This document shows, piece after piece, positions 1 through 10,523 of a DNA stretch of 64,000 bases. A program made the position numbers and the translations under genes. Under the pieces are notes generated by a model. The model made no database searches, was not told the DNA's origin, and worked only from the letters and a program-made list of their open reading frames with translations. This DNA comes from Fagopyrum homotropicum (lineage: Eukaryota > Streptophyta > Magnoliopsida > Caryophyllales > Polygonaceae), in the NCBI GenBank assembly GCA_033239125.1, contig BSWB01000006.1:30620001-30684000 (forward strand). The letters run 5' to 3'. Numbering within the stretch: the stretch's first letter is position 1; each line of letters begins with the position of its first letter.

Positions 1-1401
1 TGAATTGGGATAAGAATTACCGGAATTGCATTGTTGGTTGGAACGCCAATTGTTGTTGTTTGAACCCCTATTGTTGTTTCAATTGTTATCCCGGTTGTTG
101 TTGTTGTTGTTCCAATTATTCCGGTTGTTGTTCCGGTTGTTGTTCCGGTTGTTGCGGTTGGTATTCTCATTCCCATTGTGGTTGTTGTTGTTTCCTAAAT
201 AACCCACATCTTGCCCTTTTTGCTTTGGAAAGTTGGTTTTGATGGCTTCATTCAATTCTTTAATCTCGGTGTTGAGAGAAAAGATTTGAGTTTGAGCAGC
301 TTGTGTTAGCTTTGCTCCTTGCTCCACATGATTTGCTTCTACCTTTCGGTGTGAATACTTCTCAATAAAGTCCCAAGCGTCATCTTCCCTCATGTCCATG
401 AATGTGCCACATGAAAGGGATTGGAGCTTGAATTGTGTTTCTATATCTAGCCCCTTATAGTATATATCCAATAGCTCCAATTTGGAAATGCCATGATGTG
501 GGCAATCCAATAGTAAATCCTAAAATCTTTCCCAAGATTGAAACAAACTTTCGTTAGATCTCATAGAAAATGCATTAATCTTACCTCTCAACTCCGCCGT
601 CTTGGATGGCGGAAAGAATTTGGTGAGGAACTCCGAAGAAAGATCCTCCCATGTGTTGAGTCTTCCATTTGGAAGAGCTTGATACCAAGATAAAGCTTTC
701 CCTTTCAAAGAGAAGAAGAATGGCTTGATCTTGTAGTTGTTGGTGGTTGCGTTCTTTGGCTTCATTGTCTCCATCAAGATCTCAAAATTCTGTAAATGTT
801 GATGTGGAGATTCGCTACTCGTTCCTCCAAACTGGCTTTGGCGAACGATGGTAATAACTTGAGGGTTGAAGCTAAATCCTTGCATACCATCAACATCAAA
901 GTTCACACCTAGACGACGTGGTTGCTGAATTGGATCCATCCTTTGGCCAAGAGTTTTTGGCTCTTCATCCACACGAGCAGCTCTCGCACCCCCAGCCGGG
1001 ACACGATAATTGGCAGCCGGTCTTGGATTATATTGATTTATGTTGATCGTTGGATTAATATCCTCTAGCGGTGGCATGGAAGAGTCGCTATCCTCGTCGG
1101 ATGAGTTGGTTCTAACCGATCTTGCCGGTTTCCTGCTCTTCTTCTTCTTAAGGTCGCTCAATTCCAGCCTCATTTGGAACATCATATCCGTTAGCTCATC
1201 AATTTTCGATTGATGACGGTCCGATTCCTCTTTGTGAGTTTTCTCGCTCCATCTAAATTGAGCTTCGGAATCCGCTAACTTTGTTTGATAATCCCGCTCC
1301 TTTTCTTCAGCCATATTTCTTTCTTTGAGCTTCTTCCTCAAAGTCTTTTCAAGTTCTTGATCAACAAGTAAGAGGTCCTTGTTGTTCCTAGACCTGCGCA
1401 T
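1..1401 (-). pseudogene. Ty3-gypsy gag polyprotein, element A (broken, 3' end off window)
   Basis: This encodes the capsid/nucleocapsid precursor of an Athila/Tat-like LTR retrotransposon. The frame opens with a basic Met-Arg-Arg-Ser-Arg start at 1401, then a charged coiled-coil-like stretch, an acidic Ser-rich linker, and a Retrotrans_gag core (residues around LHQHLQNFEILME, LSWYQALPNGRLNTWEDL and FLTKFFPPSKTAELRGKI). It ends in a long Asn-rich tail encoded by GTT/AAC repeats. Two in-frame stops interrupt it: TAG at 520-522, where the sister gag at 8811-10394 has Lys, and TGA near 76-78. The frame is otherwise continuous to the window edge. It follows its primer-binding site and 5' LTR directly. 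Confidence 0.88.
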
Positions 1402-1503
1402 ATACCTAAAGTAACCTGCAAATATCACTCAAAAGAGATATCAAATAACAAGGGAAAAGCTCTCAAGCTTGACAACCGGAAACCGAATTTGGCCTAAACC
1501 AAA

Positions 1504-1521
1504 TCCCCGGCAACGGCGCCA
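1504..1521 (-). other. Primer-binding site (tRNA-Asp type), element A
   Basis: On the minus strand this reads TGGCGCCGTTGCCGGGGA, six bases inside the 5' LTR end. From memory this is the tRNA-Asp 3'-end complement used by Athila-type elements. It fixes the LTR boundary at 1528 and the element orientation. Confidence 0.85.
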
Positions 1522-1527
1522 AAAACT

Positions 1528-3211
1528 TGTTCGACACTTAGCGTGCGTGCAAATAAGTCTTAAATTTATAAAACTAGAATCAAGCAAGCGAACCCGCAGT
1601 GTACGGATCGACGTAGTTAAGCAAGAATTCCAGAGTATCGAACACAAGGATTTGGAGCGAACAAATTCAATTGTAAAGTTGTCAAGCAAGTAAAAGGGTA
1701 AAGCTTTGCGAATATATTGGGAAAACAACAACCCTAAAGATCCAGGTATCTAATTGTGGCAATCGATTCAAGATATACTAAAGAACTAAGGACAGAGTTA
1801 AGAGTTGCAAAGGTATGCTAAGGTAAAGCAATGTACGGTGAAGTTCCAAGGCTTTATATGACTTATCTAAGGAGACTCTCTATAAAGGTTGTTGAGGCTT
1901 CAGTATAGAAAGGATCTAAAGACAAGAATTTGTCTCAAATACCCAAACTTGTAACCCAAGGATCAAGACTAACTAAACCGATTAAGGTTGTGACACTCGA
2001 AATCGAAGTAGAGGTTGTTGAGGCTTCACTACTACCTAGAAAAGGACAAGCCAAGACTAGATTAAAGCTAATCTTTAACCTTGGATCAAAGTGAAAGCAA
2101 ATTTCGTAAACTGGTATAAATTACGGGCAGATCTTGAGTTTCACGGCCGTGAAATCTCAAGAACAAACCGTGATTTTGGTTCGTCGGCGAAATCTCTCTA
2201 ACTCTCAGGGTCCAATCTGTTTACGATCGATCTATCATCATCTAAGCCACAACTATAAACCCTTCACCTTAGAATTACTAAAGGGTTTTAGCCAATAACA
2301 TTCATTATAATATCAAATTCAAGATTAAGAAGAATGAAAGATGAAAACCTTCGAAAACCTTCAATAAATCTCATATCAATCTCAAATCCACAAACAAGGG
2401 TAATAATGTATATCAGATCTGGAATAAACACAAACCAATAACAATCCTCGATAAGAACAAAGATCGGGATGTCAGTCCGTCTTCAAATCAAACCTAAGGA
2501 TAAAAGACGCAACTTCCACCACAAACAACTTCCAAATCTTCAAACCTCGTGAATCCCTTTGCCAGTGCAAATCTCCGGCGTCTAATGCAACCCTAGGCAA
2601 AAGTCGGCGAGCGTAAGCGAGAGTGCCGAATTTTTCTCCCTCCAGCCTTTTATAAGGAAAGATAAAATAATGTCCGGCCCATATGCATAAATGATGTGTC
2701 AATATTTTATTCGTCAAAAGATCGCCTAAATCACGGTCTCCTGGAGTTCCACGCCCGTGGTTTAGAGCGTGGAAGTGGATTACGGTTCTTCATGATTTCC
2801 ACGACCGTACTTTATACCGTGTAACTCTCTGGAATACTCCACGTTCATGTTGCCAAGATCCACGGCCGTGGTTTTAGGCGTGGACTTCTCTACGACCGTA
2901 TTTTAGAGCGTGGAAGTGTAAATTGCTTGTGGTTTCCTTTGTGTCGTGCCATTCCTCATCCTAGCATCTCCCTTGGCTTCTTTGATGTATCCTTAATCCT
3001 TGGATATGCTCAAATATTCTCCTATCTCTCTCAAATGGTTCGGTTTTAGCTCTTATTTACCTACAATCAACACAAATCTTATGTAGACCTCTATATCGAC
3101 AATATAGACAAACTAGCTAGGAATTTCTTCAATGCCTTATCAATGAACACTATAATGGATGAGAAACAACTAGAAAAAGTGCCTAGAATATCACAATATT
3201 TCATGCTAGCA
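1528..3211 (-). repeat. 5' LTR of element A (1684 bp)
   Basis: In element orientation the LTR begins TGCTAGCATGAAATATTG at 3211 and ends GTCGAACA at 1528, next to the primer-binding site. It is clearly the same family as the solo LTR at 24335-26021 and is related to the LTR pair at 42568-44281 and 49326-51038. Shared blocks include the 'gttgttgaggcttca' stretches, the 'ccgcagtgtacggatcg' block near the U5 end, and the CACGGCCGTG palindromes. A TATA-like segment lies at about 2646-2656. The LTR landed inside the late ORF of element E; the other copy of its target duplication lies outside the window. Confidence 0.88.
2748..2912 (-). promoter_or_regulatory. Palindromic motif cluster upstream of TATA in LTR A
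   Basis: Several diverged copies of a CCACGGCCGTGG-type palindrome are packed here (perfect at 2860-2871), alternating with half-site forms of the type TTTAGAGCGTGGAA. In element orientation the cluster sits just upstream of the TATA-like sequence near 2650. A further copy occurs in the transcribed part of the LTR at 2140-2153. An enhancer or protein-binding role is my inference from position and repetition. Confidence 0.6.
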
Positions 3212-3853
3212 TCGCCCCAAAATCAGACACTCCCCCATTCACCATACAAAATAGGCTCAGAAGCTCCCCCTGTCTAATCTTTTGGGGCGTCTCAATACGC
3301 TCCAGAAGGGTCTCACTGAAGATCCGGTGGGCAAGTTGGAAAGCGAGGTGGAAGATGATGCACTCCGTGGAGTCTCCAGGTCTCCACCTGTCAGCATGCT
3401 CTACAACGTGAGCAATTTGTCCCCAAAATTGTCGAGCCACGGCTCGAGAAGGGAAGTCGATAACTATGGGGGTCGGGAGCCAAAAATGTCTCTCCACTGG
3501 TCCATGGGAACTAGGTAGTTCCGGTTCAGCAACCGGTGCTTGATGGCTCTCTCCTCAGGAAAGTGAGTCACAGAACTCACAAACTCTAATGTGGGTTCAA
3601 GGTAGGCTGGAGCTCTAATCTCCATGAACTGCTCCAGCCCCACCATGGATACCATCCTCCTAAGATCATCAGCCACATGGAGGCAATCAAAATCAGAGAT
3701 ATCAAGAAAATGTGGCACAATCACGGGACGTGCGCATATGCGATCAAAATCAGTCTGGTGACGCTCGTGAATCACCGGGATAGAAGGTTGGGAAGAAGAA
3801 GAAGGTGAGGATCTATCCCTCAAAACTAGCTGGCGATCAGACCTGGAACTCAT
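3212..3853 (-). pseudogene. Late ORF of element E (Athila ORF-1-like), frameshifted and truncated
   Basis: From a Met at 3853 the frame encodes a Ser-rich N-terminus, then a region aligning by eye with the intact 522-residue ORF of the element at 42568-51038. Shared landmarks are the '-RPVI-P--L-' segment, the '-DDLRRMVS' helix, and the 'DRW-P-D' and 'RIETPQKI' motifs. A frameshift near 3480 moves the reading to a second frame, and the gene ends abruptly where element A inserted. The family resembles the plant-transposon domain found in Athila elements. Its function is unknown; no catalytic motif is visible. Confidence 0.72.
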
Positions 3854-3854
3854 T

Positions 3855-4450
3855 TTTTCTTTCTCTGACAGGATCACCTCGGTTGCTCTGACAGGTCTCA
3901 AGAACACCTCGGCCGAGACATAGGTCGACTGGACCGAGGCGATAAACTGCTCGAATCTAACTGTCTGATTTCCAGTTCTTTTCCCCCAATATCACTACCG
4001 ATTGTTCCTAAGGAGTACTTAAGCCTTTTTCAACATAAATCAATGGCAACCAAAGCCAATTACGTCCAAAAATAGTAAGAAGAAGAGAAGTTAGGGTTTT
4101 CGACTTTTCACCCAAGATTCGGTCGATTGGAGGCGTTTTTGATGCAGTTTCTTGCTTGCACTCTATTCATCTAGCCTTTCCTTGCGAGATCGGAGCAAGA
4201 ATTGTAGAAAACGGTCGAGAAACAAAGAAAACGAGATTGGAATGCGCCGCGGTCGAGGGAGAGATGGGAGGGAAAGAGAGAGAAATTGTTCCCCTTTTGT
4301 ACCCCTCGCCGATTCTGCTGTCACCTCGGTCGAGGTGGTCCCGACTGGACCGAGGTGTCTGGACCGTTGTGGATCGTTGTCATCCCTAGTCGTCTCGGTT
4401 TCTCAAGAATCATCTCGGTCGAGGTGCTGTGACAACAACCGAGATGTGTC
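3855..4450 (-). promoter_or_regulatory. Spacer before the late ORF of E, with a possible internal promoter
   Basis: In element orientation a cluster of ACCTCGGTCGAGGT-type palindromes (about 4320-4450) is followed by a TATA-like TACAAAAG (near 4296-4306). A leader follows, then a second palindrome group (about 3857-3950) directly before the Met at 3853. This repeats the order seen in E's own LTR (cluster at 11905-11990, TATA near 11721-11730, second cluster at 11215-11290). Promoter activity is inferred, and the TATA-like site is imperfect. Confidence 0.5.
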
Positions 4451-4625
4451 TCATTCAACTCCGTCTTCTCAATTTCGCGAACTTATGTCCTTCCAGTGTT
4501 GCTCTTGAGTTGTATTCCTTCCTTAGAAAGTACCTGGATTCTGTCTAGGACGCCAAAAACAAAACAAAGCAAAGCAAAAGCAAACTATCTAAAGCTAGAC
4601 TAGAAAAGGGAAAAGAAAGCAGTAC

Positions 4626-4643
4626 CTTGGGTTGCCTCCCAAG
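4626..4643 (-). other. Conserved hairpin CTTGGG-AGGCAA-CCCAAG after integrase
   Basis: This is a perfect 6-bp stem with a 6-nt loop, identical to the copy at 47983-48000 in the other Athila-like element although the surroundings differ. Both lie between the integrase end and the late ORF. A structural RNA role is inferred. Confidence 0.65.
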
Positions 4644-4689
4644 AAGCGCTTGATTTAAGGTCGCTAGTTGGACCGTACGGCATCCCTAA

Positions 4690-5769
4690 ATAAGGTATAG
4701 TGGTGCAATCTCCTCAACCTTGACTTCTGGTTGGTATTTCTTAAGTTGATGACCATTGACCTTGAAGCTTCCACTTGTTTCTCCCCATATCTCAACTGCA
4801 CCATGGGGAAAACATGTTTCATAACGTAAGGTCATGTCCATCTAGATTTCAACTTACCTGGAAAGAGGCGAAGGCGGAGTTGAAGAGTAGAACTAAATCT
4901 CCTTCTTTGAACTCCTTAGGAATAATACGCTTGTCATGCCATTTCTTTGTCCTTTCCTTGTAGACCTTGGCATTCTCATAAGCGTTCAAACGCAGCTGTT
5001 CCAGCTCATAGATGTCTAATAGCCGCTTCTCACCGGCTTCCTTGATATCAAAATTCAACCATTTGATTGCCCAATACGCCTTGTGTTCTAGCTCAACGGG
5101 CAAATGGCAAGACTTCCCATATACCAAATTATAAGGGTTGGTACCAATGAGAGTCTTGAATACGGTCCTGTAAGCCCAAAGAGCGTCGTCCAGCTTCATG
5201 GCCCATTCCTTCCTCCTCCTAGAGACGGTCTTTTCTAGAATTGCCTTGATTTCTCCATTCGAGATCTCGACCTGTCCACTAGTTTGAGGGTGATAAGGGG
5301 TTGCTACCTTGTGGGTTACCCCATACTTCGATAGAAGTGCCTTAAACTTCCGGTTGATGAAATGTGTCCCTCCGTCGCTGATAATGATACGTGGAGTCCC
5401 AAAGCGTGGAAAGATAGTTCGATTGAAGAACTTCACAACCACCATGGCATCATTAGTGGGAGAGGCAATGGGTTCCACCTATCTAGAGACGTAATCGACA
5501 GCGAGGAGGATGTAGAGGTTTCCCCCGGATGATGGGAAAGGTCCCATGAAATCAACCACCCATACATAAAAAATCTCAACCTCTTGGATGTTATTGAGTG
5601 GCATCTCATTCCTTCTAGATAAGTTCCCTGTTCTTTGGCATGCATCACAAGAGACAACAAACTTTTGTACATCCTTAAATAATGTAGGCCAAAAAAAACC
5701 AGAACGTAATACCTTAGCGCATGTTTTGTGAGCGCTAGCATGTCCTCCACAAGGAAGCGAGTGACAATG
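4690..5769 (-). pseudogene. Integrase of element E (core and C-terminus), broken
   Basis: This is a DDE integrase that would insert element cDNA into host DNA. The zinc-binding HHCC region starts at the insertion point of solo LTR F (HCHSLPCGGH and CDACQR are visible). The core follows with candidate catalytic acids in VVDFMGPF, ISDGGTHF and the Glu of the HPQTSGQVE segment. The C-terminal part includes KWHDK and GDLVLLF. A TAG replaces the expected Trp at about 5476-5478, a frameshift lies near 4870, and a TGA follows shortly after. The first part of the HHCC region is on the far side of LTR F, fused to the protease ORF. Confidence 0.85.
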
Positions 5770-7401
5770 TGATGACATGAATTATATACCATTATATTCA
5801 TGCATATTGTAGAAGATTGTCTCAGTTTACCTTGCATTTAGGGAGATTTTGTGTGCCTTTTATGTTCTATTCAACCATTTGTCGGAAATAGAGGTCTACA
5901 CGAGTTTTTGATGAATTATAGGTAAATGGAGTGAAATTGGAAGCAAAAAGTGGAGCAAGGAGCATCCAAGGACGTTAGAGAAGCTAAAGAAGTCTTAGAG
6001 GGAACAAAGAGCTAAGAAGTTGCTAAGGAGAAGCATAGGAGACGAGCCAAAAGAAGAGCACTTTCTATTGAAGAAAATCGTGCCATTATACATATAAATC
6101 GGACGATTTTCTTGTATAAAAATCGAACGGTTTTGTGTATAAATCGACTAGGCCGATTTCCTTTGCTTTTCGGCCAAATGATAAGACGACACAAAGCCCA
6201 ATTCTTTTGGGCTAGAGGAGAGTTTTGCCAAACGGCTCATTAGCAAGAAACTATAGGTTGGAACCCTGGAAACGAAAACGGGACGTCCGCAGCGGGAAAT
6301 CTTTACGCGTTTGAGAAAGATTGAAGATTCTTGGAGAAGGGTTGAAGGACTTTAGCCGGAAAGTCAATCTTGATCATTGTTTGTGAGATTTCTTTGTCCA
6401 TTGAAATCTTTGTGGTTTTTGAGCACGAATTTGAGTTACTTAAGAGATACATTGATCAGTTTCGAGGATTGTTTACAGAATTGAAGGTTATTGAATTTTT
6501 ATTCAAGATTCGGTTTTATTTGCGATATTTCACTCAATCTTTAATTTGATTCGATTTTGAAAATGGTTGGCTAAAACCATTGTGATTCTGGGGAGAATAG
6601 TTGATGATTAAGGCTTAGATCATGATAGATTGAACTCATTTACACATTAGGACCCTGAGAGTTTAGATTTTAGTTTTGCGACAACAGGAAAATCGGTGTG
6701 TTCTTGAATAAATCGGCCGATTTAGTGATGAACAACCCGATTTATTCTTCTCACGAACTCTAATTGAATTAATCATTAACCAAAACTAATCCTTGCCTAA
6801 ATCCCAACATTGATTAACCTTTTTAACCTCTAATTGAATGTATGAAGAGACTTCAAACTTAATTCTACATTTAATAGATAAAGGTTACAAGATTTGGGTA
6901 ATAGAGAGACTCAACATCCTTTATTAAGATTTAAAATGTGCTTTCTATTCTTTACTTTGGAGAGTCATATCCTGGAGCTTTAGATGGTTAGTTTGAACAT
7001 AATTCTTGTCTTTAGATCTTTCTATATTGCAGCCTCAACAACCCTTATAGAGAGAACCTTTGGACTAGATAAATAGGTTTCGGAACTTCACCGTACGATA
7101 CCTACCTTTTGAACACATAATCTTGGCAATATAAACTCTGTCCTTATATCTATAGAAGTGTCTTGAATCGAAAGCCGAAGTCGGATACTTGAATCCTTGG
7201 AATCATTTTATCCTTATTTGATCACAAAAGCTTTTTGCATTTTCGCTAGATGATTGAAATTGAATTTACTCTCACCAAATCCCTAAGTTCGACTCTGGAA
7301 TTCTTACCTCACTACAGCTGATCCGTACACTGCGGGTTCGCTTTGCTTTGAGTTCTAGATATAAATTTAAGACTTTGACGTACACACTTTTTGAGCGAAC
7401 A
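5770..7401 (+). mobile_element. Solo LTR F (1632 bp) inserted in the integrase of E
   Basis: The LTR starts TGATGACATGAATT and ends GAGCGAACA. It is flanked by exact 5-bp duplications CAATG at 5765-5769 and 7402-7406. Its U5-like end shares the 'gatccgtacactgcgggttcgct' block with the other Athila-like LTRs, so it is a distant relative in the opposite orientation to E. Taking the insertion away brings the two integrase halves into one frame at the first zinc-finger cysteine. It has its own palindrome type (AAATCGGCCGATTT) at about 6085-6165 and 6705-6745. Confidence 0.9.
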
Positions 7402-7445
7402 CAATGCCGTATGACACTAGTAACTTCATCTTCCGGAATGCATCT

Positions 7446-8750
7446 TTAAAGCATCCCATCCGGACCTCTCTTAAACAATAGAGGTTCATCCCAGTAGTAG
7501 TGGCTTACATCTTTAAAGAATTTCTTCCTTTGAGCGTACGTAAATCCGGGTGGTATTTCCTGGAAAACAAGATAATTGACAATGTCAGCATACCAAGGTT
7601 CTTTATTATCAGAAGCTTGGTGGAGAAAGTGCTCCACCAACTGTGAATGAGTTTCAGAAAAGGGAGTAAGAAGTTTGTTATTCTCAGTGGACGGCATCTC
7701 CCTTGCGACTTCGGTCGAGGTCCAGAGTGGGTGACCGAGGTGTTCTTCAGTCAAGAACACCTCGTTTGGTCCAGGAAGTGCCCCGGTCGAGGTACTGGAA
7801 CTGGGACCGAAACTGGAGATTCTCTTCTCCTGGATTAGTTTTTCAATCTTAGCTCCTGGATCTTCTTCCAGTGCCTTTAAGCTCCGTATATCTGTATCAC
7901 AAGAAGCATCTATACCTTCCTCCATTAAGCTAAAACTAATAACTCTTTCAAGAGGATCATTAATAAAGATAGAGCTCACCAATTCTCTTGATTCTTCTTC
8001 ATCATAGATGTTGAAGATATCATCCTCTAGCGGCTCCCCTTTCATTGCAGCAAGCAATGCAAACTCCACTTGATCTCCGCCAATGTTAAATTGCAACTTG
8101 GCGTTCTTATAATCCACATTGCAACCCGAAATTGCTAGAAATGGTCTCCCAAGAATGATAGGAACGGGGTAATCTGCGGGTATATCAAGCACAATAAAGT
8201 CTATAGGTAAATAGAAGTTACCTAACTTAACCGGAACATCTTCCAGAATGCCCACGGGATGGGTAATGGAGCAGTCCGCCATGTATAATCTTATCTTCAC
8301 CAGCTTGGGCTCTCCAAGTCCGGTCTTCACACATAGCTCCAGCGGGATGATGCTCACGCTGGCTCCTAGATCACACAACGCCTCACAAGTAACATTCCCA
8401 ACTTGAATGGGAATGCAAAATGAGCCGGGATCTCTCAACTTAGGCGGCATCTTCTCCTTCATGATTTGAATGATCTCCGAGGATTTAGATGTCATCCTTA
8501 CTTCACCAAAGTCTTCCAGCTTCCTCTTCCTTGATAGAATCTCTTTTAAGAACTTCCCATAGGCGGGCATCCCTCTAATAGCATCAAGGAATGGAATGTT
8601 AATATATAATTTATTCATCAAGTCAAGAAACTTACCAAAGTGCTTGTCTAGATGTGCTCTAGCCCTTGACTGGGGGAATGAAAGTGGTGGTTTATATGCA
8701 GGAGGTGGGACATAAACTTCAGTTTTATCCGACGCTTTCTGAGACTCCAC
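7446..8750 (-). pseudogene. Protease joined to integrase N-terminus in element E (RT absent)
   Basis: One open frame of 434 residues encodes a retropepsin-like aspartic protease with active-site DLGAS and the flap-side segment IILGRPFL. It then runs straight into the segment that normally follows RNase H (ADIVNYLVFQEIPPGFT, then DEPLLFKRGPDG), the start of the integrase zinc-binding domain. Reverse transcriptase and RNase H are missing and the reading frame is kept through the join. The joining peptide is encoded by copies of the family's CTCGGTCGAGGT palindrome (7695-7815). A TAA ends it at 7446, after which the frame continues to LTR F. The frame is shared with the upstream gag. Confidence 0.83.
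7695..7815 (-). repeat. Palindromic motif array at the protease-integrase join
   Basis: Several variants of the TCGGTCGAGGT / ACCGAGGTGTTCTTC motif occur inside the open frame exactly where reverse transcriptase is missing. The same motif family occurs in E's LTR, at the gag-protease boundary and before the late ORF. Confidence 0.65.
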
Positions 8751-8763
8751 CTCGGATGGTACC

Positions 8764-8817
8764 TTGACCGAAGTGTTCTTCGTCTATACCTGGACCGAGG
8801 TGTTCTTCGTCTACACT
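8764..8817 (-). repeat. 27-bp tandem duplication carrying TAG at the gag-protease boundary
   Basis: Two 27-bp units are adjacent, each containing 'gtgttcttcgtcta' and an ACCGAAGT or ACCGAGGT motif. On the coding strand each unit starts with an in-frame TAG (8811-8813 and 8784-8786), so gag ends at the repeat and the protease frame resumes in the same frame after it. Confidence 0.75.
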
Positions 8818-10394
8818 GGCATCAACCGAGGCACTGGATTTGCAGTTTTTAATCCACTTCTCGTCATTATTGCCATGATCTGTCCTTTAGGGTTGCTCTC
8901 TGTCCTTGCTAGGAGCTTCCCTGGATCTCTTGGCGCTTCATTCGCCTTATTAAAGAATTGTTGCTCTAAGGCTTTTTGTGCCTTCGAAAATGAAGTCATG
9001 GACGTCTCCATAGCATTGAGCTTGATCAAGATGGCCTCCAACACTGCATCTTTCTTCTCTGGATGGGAAGAACTTGATCCAGGCTCTTGGCTCTTCAATG
9101 GAGTAGAAGAAGAAGAAGAAGAATAGGGATTAAAAGAATTAATCAAATTGGAGTTAGAGTAAGGGTTACCCGAATTATGATTGTTGGATCTCCAATTGTT
9201 GTTGTTGGAGCCTCTATTGTTGTTGTAGTTGTTGTTCCGGGAACCATGATTGTTGTTCCTTGACCCTTGATATCCTCCCTCTTCCTTCTTGGTGTGAGCA
9301 ACCAAAAGATCCTTCAATTGCTTCACATCATTTTTTAGGGAAATGAATTGATTATCATTTGATGGAGCTTCCTGGAAATTAACTCTCTTAACTCTATTTT
9401 CAGCTCCTTGGTGCAAGTACTTCTCCATGTGCAAAACTTGTTTGTCAATGAACTCCCAAGCTTCATCAATCGGCATCTCCATGAATGTGCCAACGGATAG
9501 TAGTTGAAGGTTGAATTGGGTAGCTCCATCCAATCCCTTGAAGTAAATCTCCATCAACTCTATCTTTGGAATCCCATGGTGTGGGCAATCCAAAAGAACA
9601 TCTTTAAATCTCTCCCATGACTTGGACAAACTTTCTTTCTCCTTCATGATGAATGCATTGATCTTCCCTCTCTTCTCAGCGGTTTTGGAGGGGGGGAGGA
9701 AGAATTTTGTTAAGAACTCCGTCGTCATCTCCTCCCAAGTGTTGATCTTTCCGGAAGGAAGAGATTGATACCAAGTAAGCGCCCTGTCCTTCAAAGAAAA
9801 GTAAAAAGGCCTTAGCTTGTAATTATTATTTTCAAGCCTTGAAGGTCTCAATGTCTCCATCAAAATCTCATAGTTTTGCAAATGTTGATGCAGAGACTCC
9901 CTCTCTAAACCTCTAAACTGGCATTGGCGGATCATGGATAGAACTTGCGGTCGAAGTTCATAATCATGCTCCGCTGGATCTCCTAGGTTGACTCCTGGAC
10001 GCCTCACTTGCTGGTTTGGGTCCATCCTCTGTCCTAGGGTCTATGGAATACCTGCAAAAAGAACATCTCGGACAGGCATCCGAGGTGGAAGTATCTCGGC
10101 CGCGGCAACTGGAGCGGGGTCCTGCCTTGGTCGAGGGTCTAGTCGATGCAGAATCTGAGCTCGCAACTCAGCCATATCTGCTTCAATCTCTGCAGTCCTG
10201 GTGCGAGTTTGCTCCCTCTCGTGCTGCATGTCTTCCCTATTGAGGCGCAACTGTTCCATCACCTCCTTCAATTCGGCCTCAAGATCGCGATCGTCTCGGT
10301 TGGCCATTTTCGCTTCTTTCAAGCGTTGTTTGTATGTCTTTTCTGGTTTGGGATCGTAAGGAACGATTTCCTTCCCAACACGGGTTCTTCGCAT
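8811..10394 (-). pseudogene. gag polyprotein of element E (one in-frame stop)
   Basis: The frame starts with Met-Arg-Arg-Thr-Arg at 10394, followed by a highly charged coiled-coil-like region. After an in-frame TAG at 10038-10040 (before TLGQRMDP, where element A has Lys) comes the Retrotrans_gag core with LHQHLQNYEILME, LTWYQSLPSGKINTWEE and CPHHGIPKIEL. An Asn/Ser-rich linker follows (NNNN-rich, about 9150-9260). No zinc knuckle is seen. It is the best gag copy in the window and shows where the stops in element A arose. It starts about 106 bp from the primer-binding site. Confidence 0.87.
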
Positions 10395-10499
10395 AAACCT
10401 AAAAAGAAGAACCTGCGAAAGTCACTCAAGTAGAGTGGTTAATAGCAATAGGGGCAATTGCCCCGAAAGACAAACGCAACCGGCTCGGTCTAGACCAAG

Positions 10500-10517
10500 T
10501 CCCCGGAAGCGGCGCCA
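10500..10517 (-). other. Primer-binding site (tRNA-Asp type), element E
   Basis: The minus strand reads TGGCGCCGCTTCCGGGGA, two bases different from the site of element A, six bases inside the LTR end at 10524. Confidence 0.8.
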
Positions 10518-10523
10518 AAAACT

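Noticed and set aside
60..242. Cys-rich plus-strand frame (60 codons)
   Set aside because: It is the antisense of the Asn-rich gag tail; GTT/TGT repeats create it.
8764..8817. Short tandem repeats considered as a CRISPR-like array
   Set aside because: Two adjacent units with no spacers, in a plant retrotransposon; also no cas genes.
8764..9126. Plus-strand frame starting MTEVFFVYTW
   Set aside because: Antisense shadow of gag and of the 27-bp repeat; the minus-strand frame has clear family motifs.
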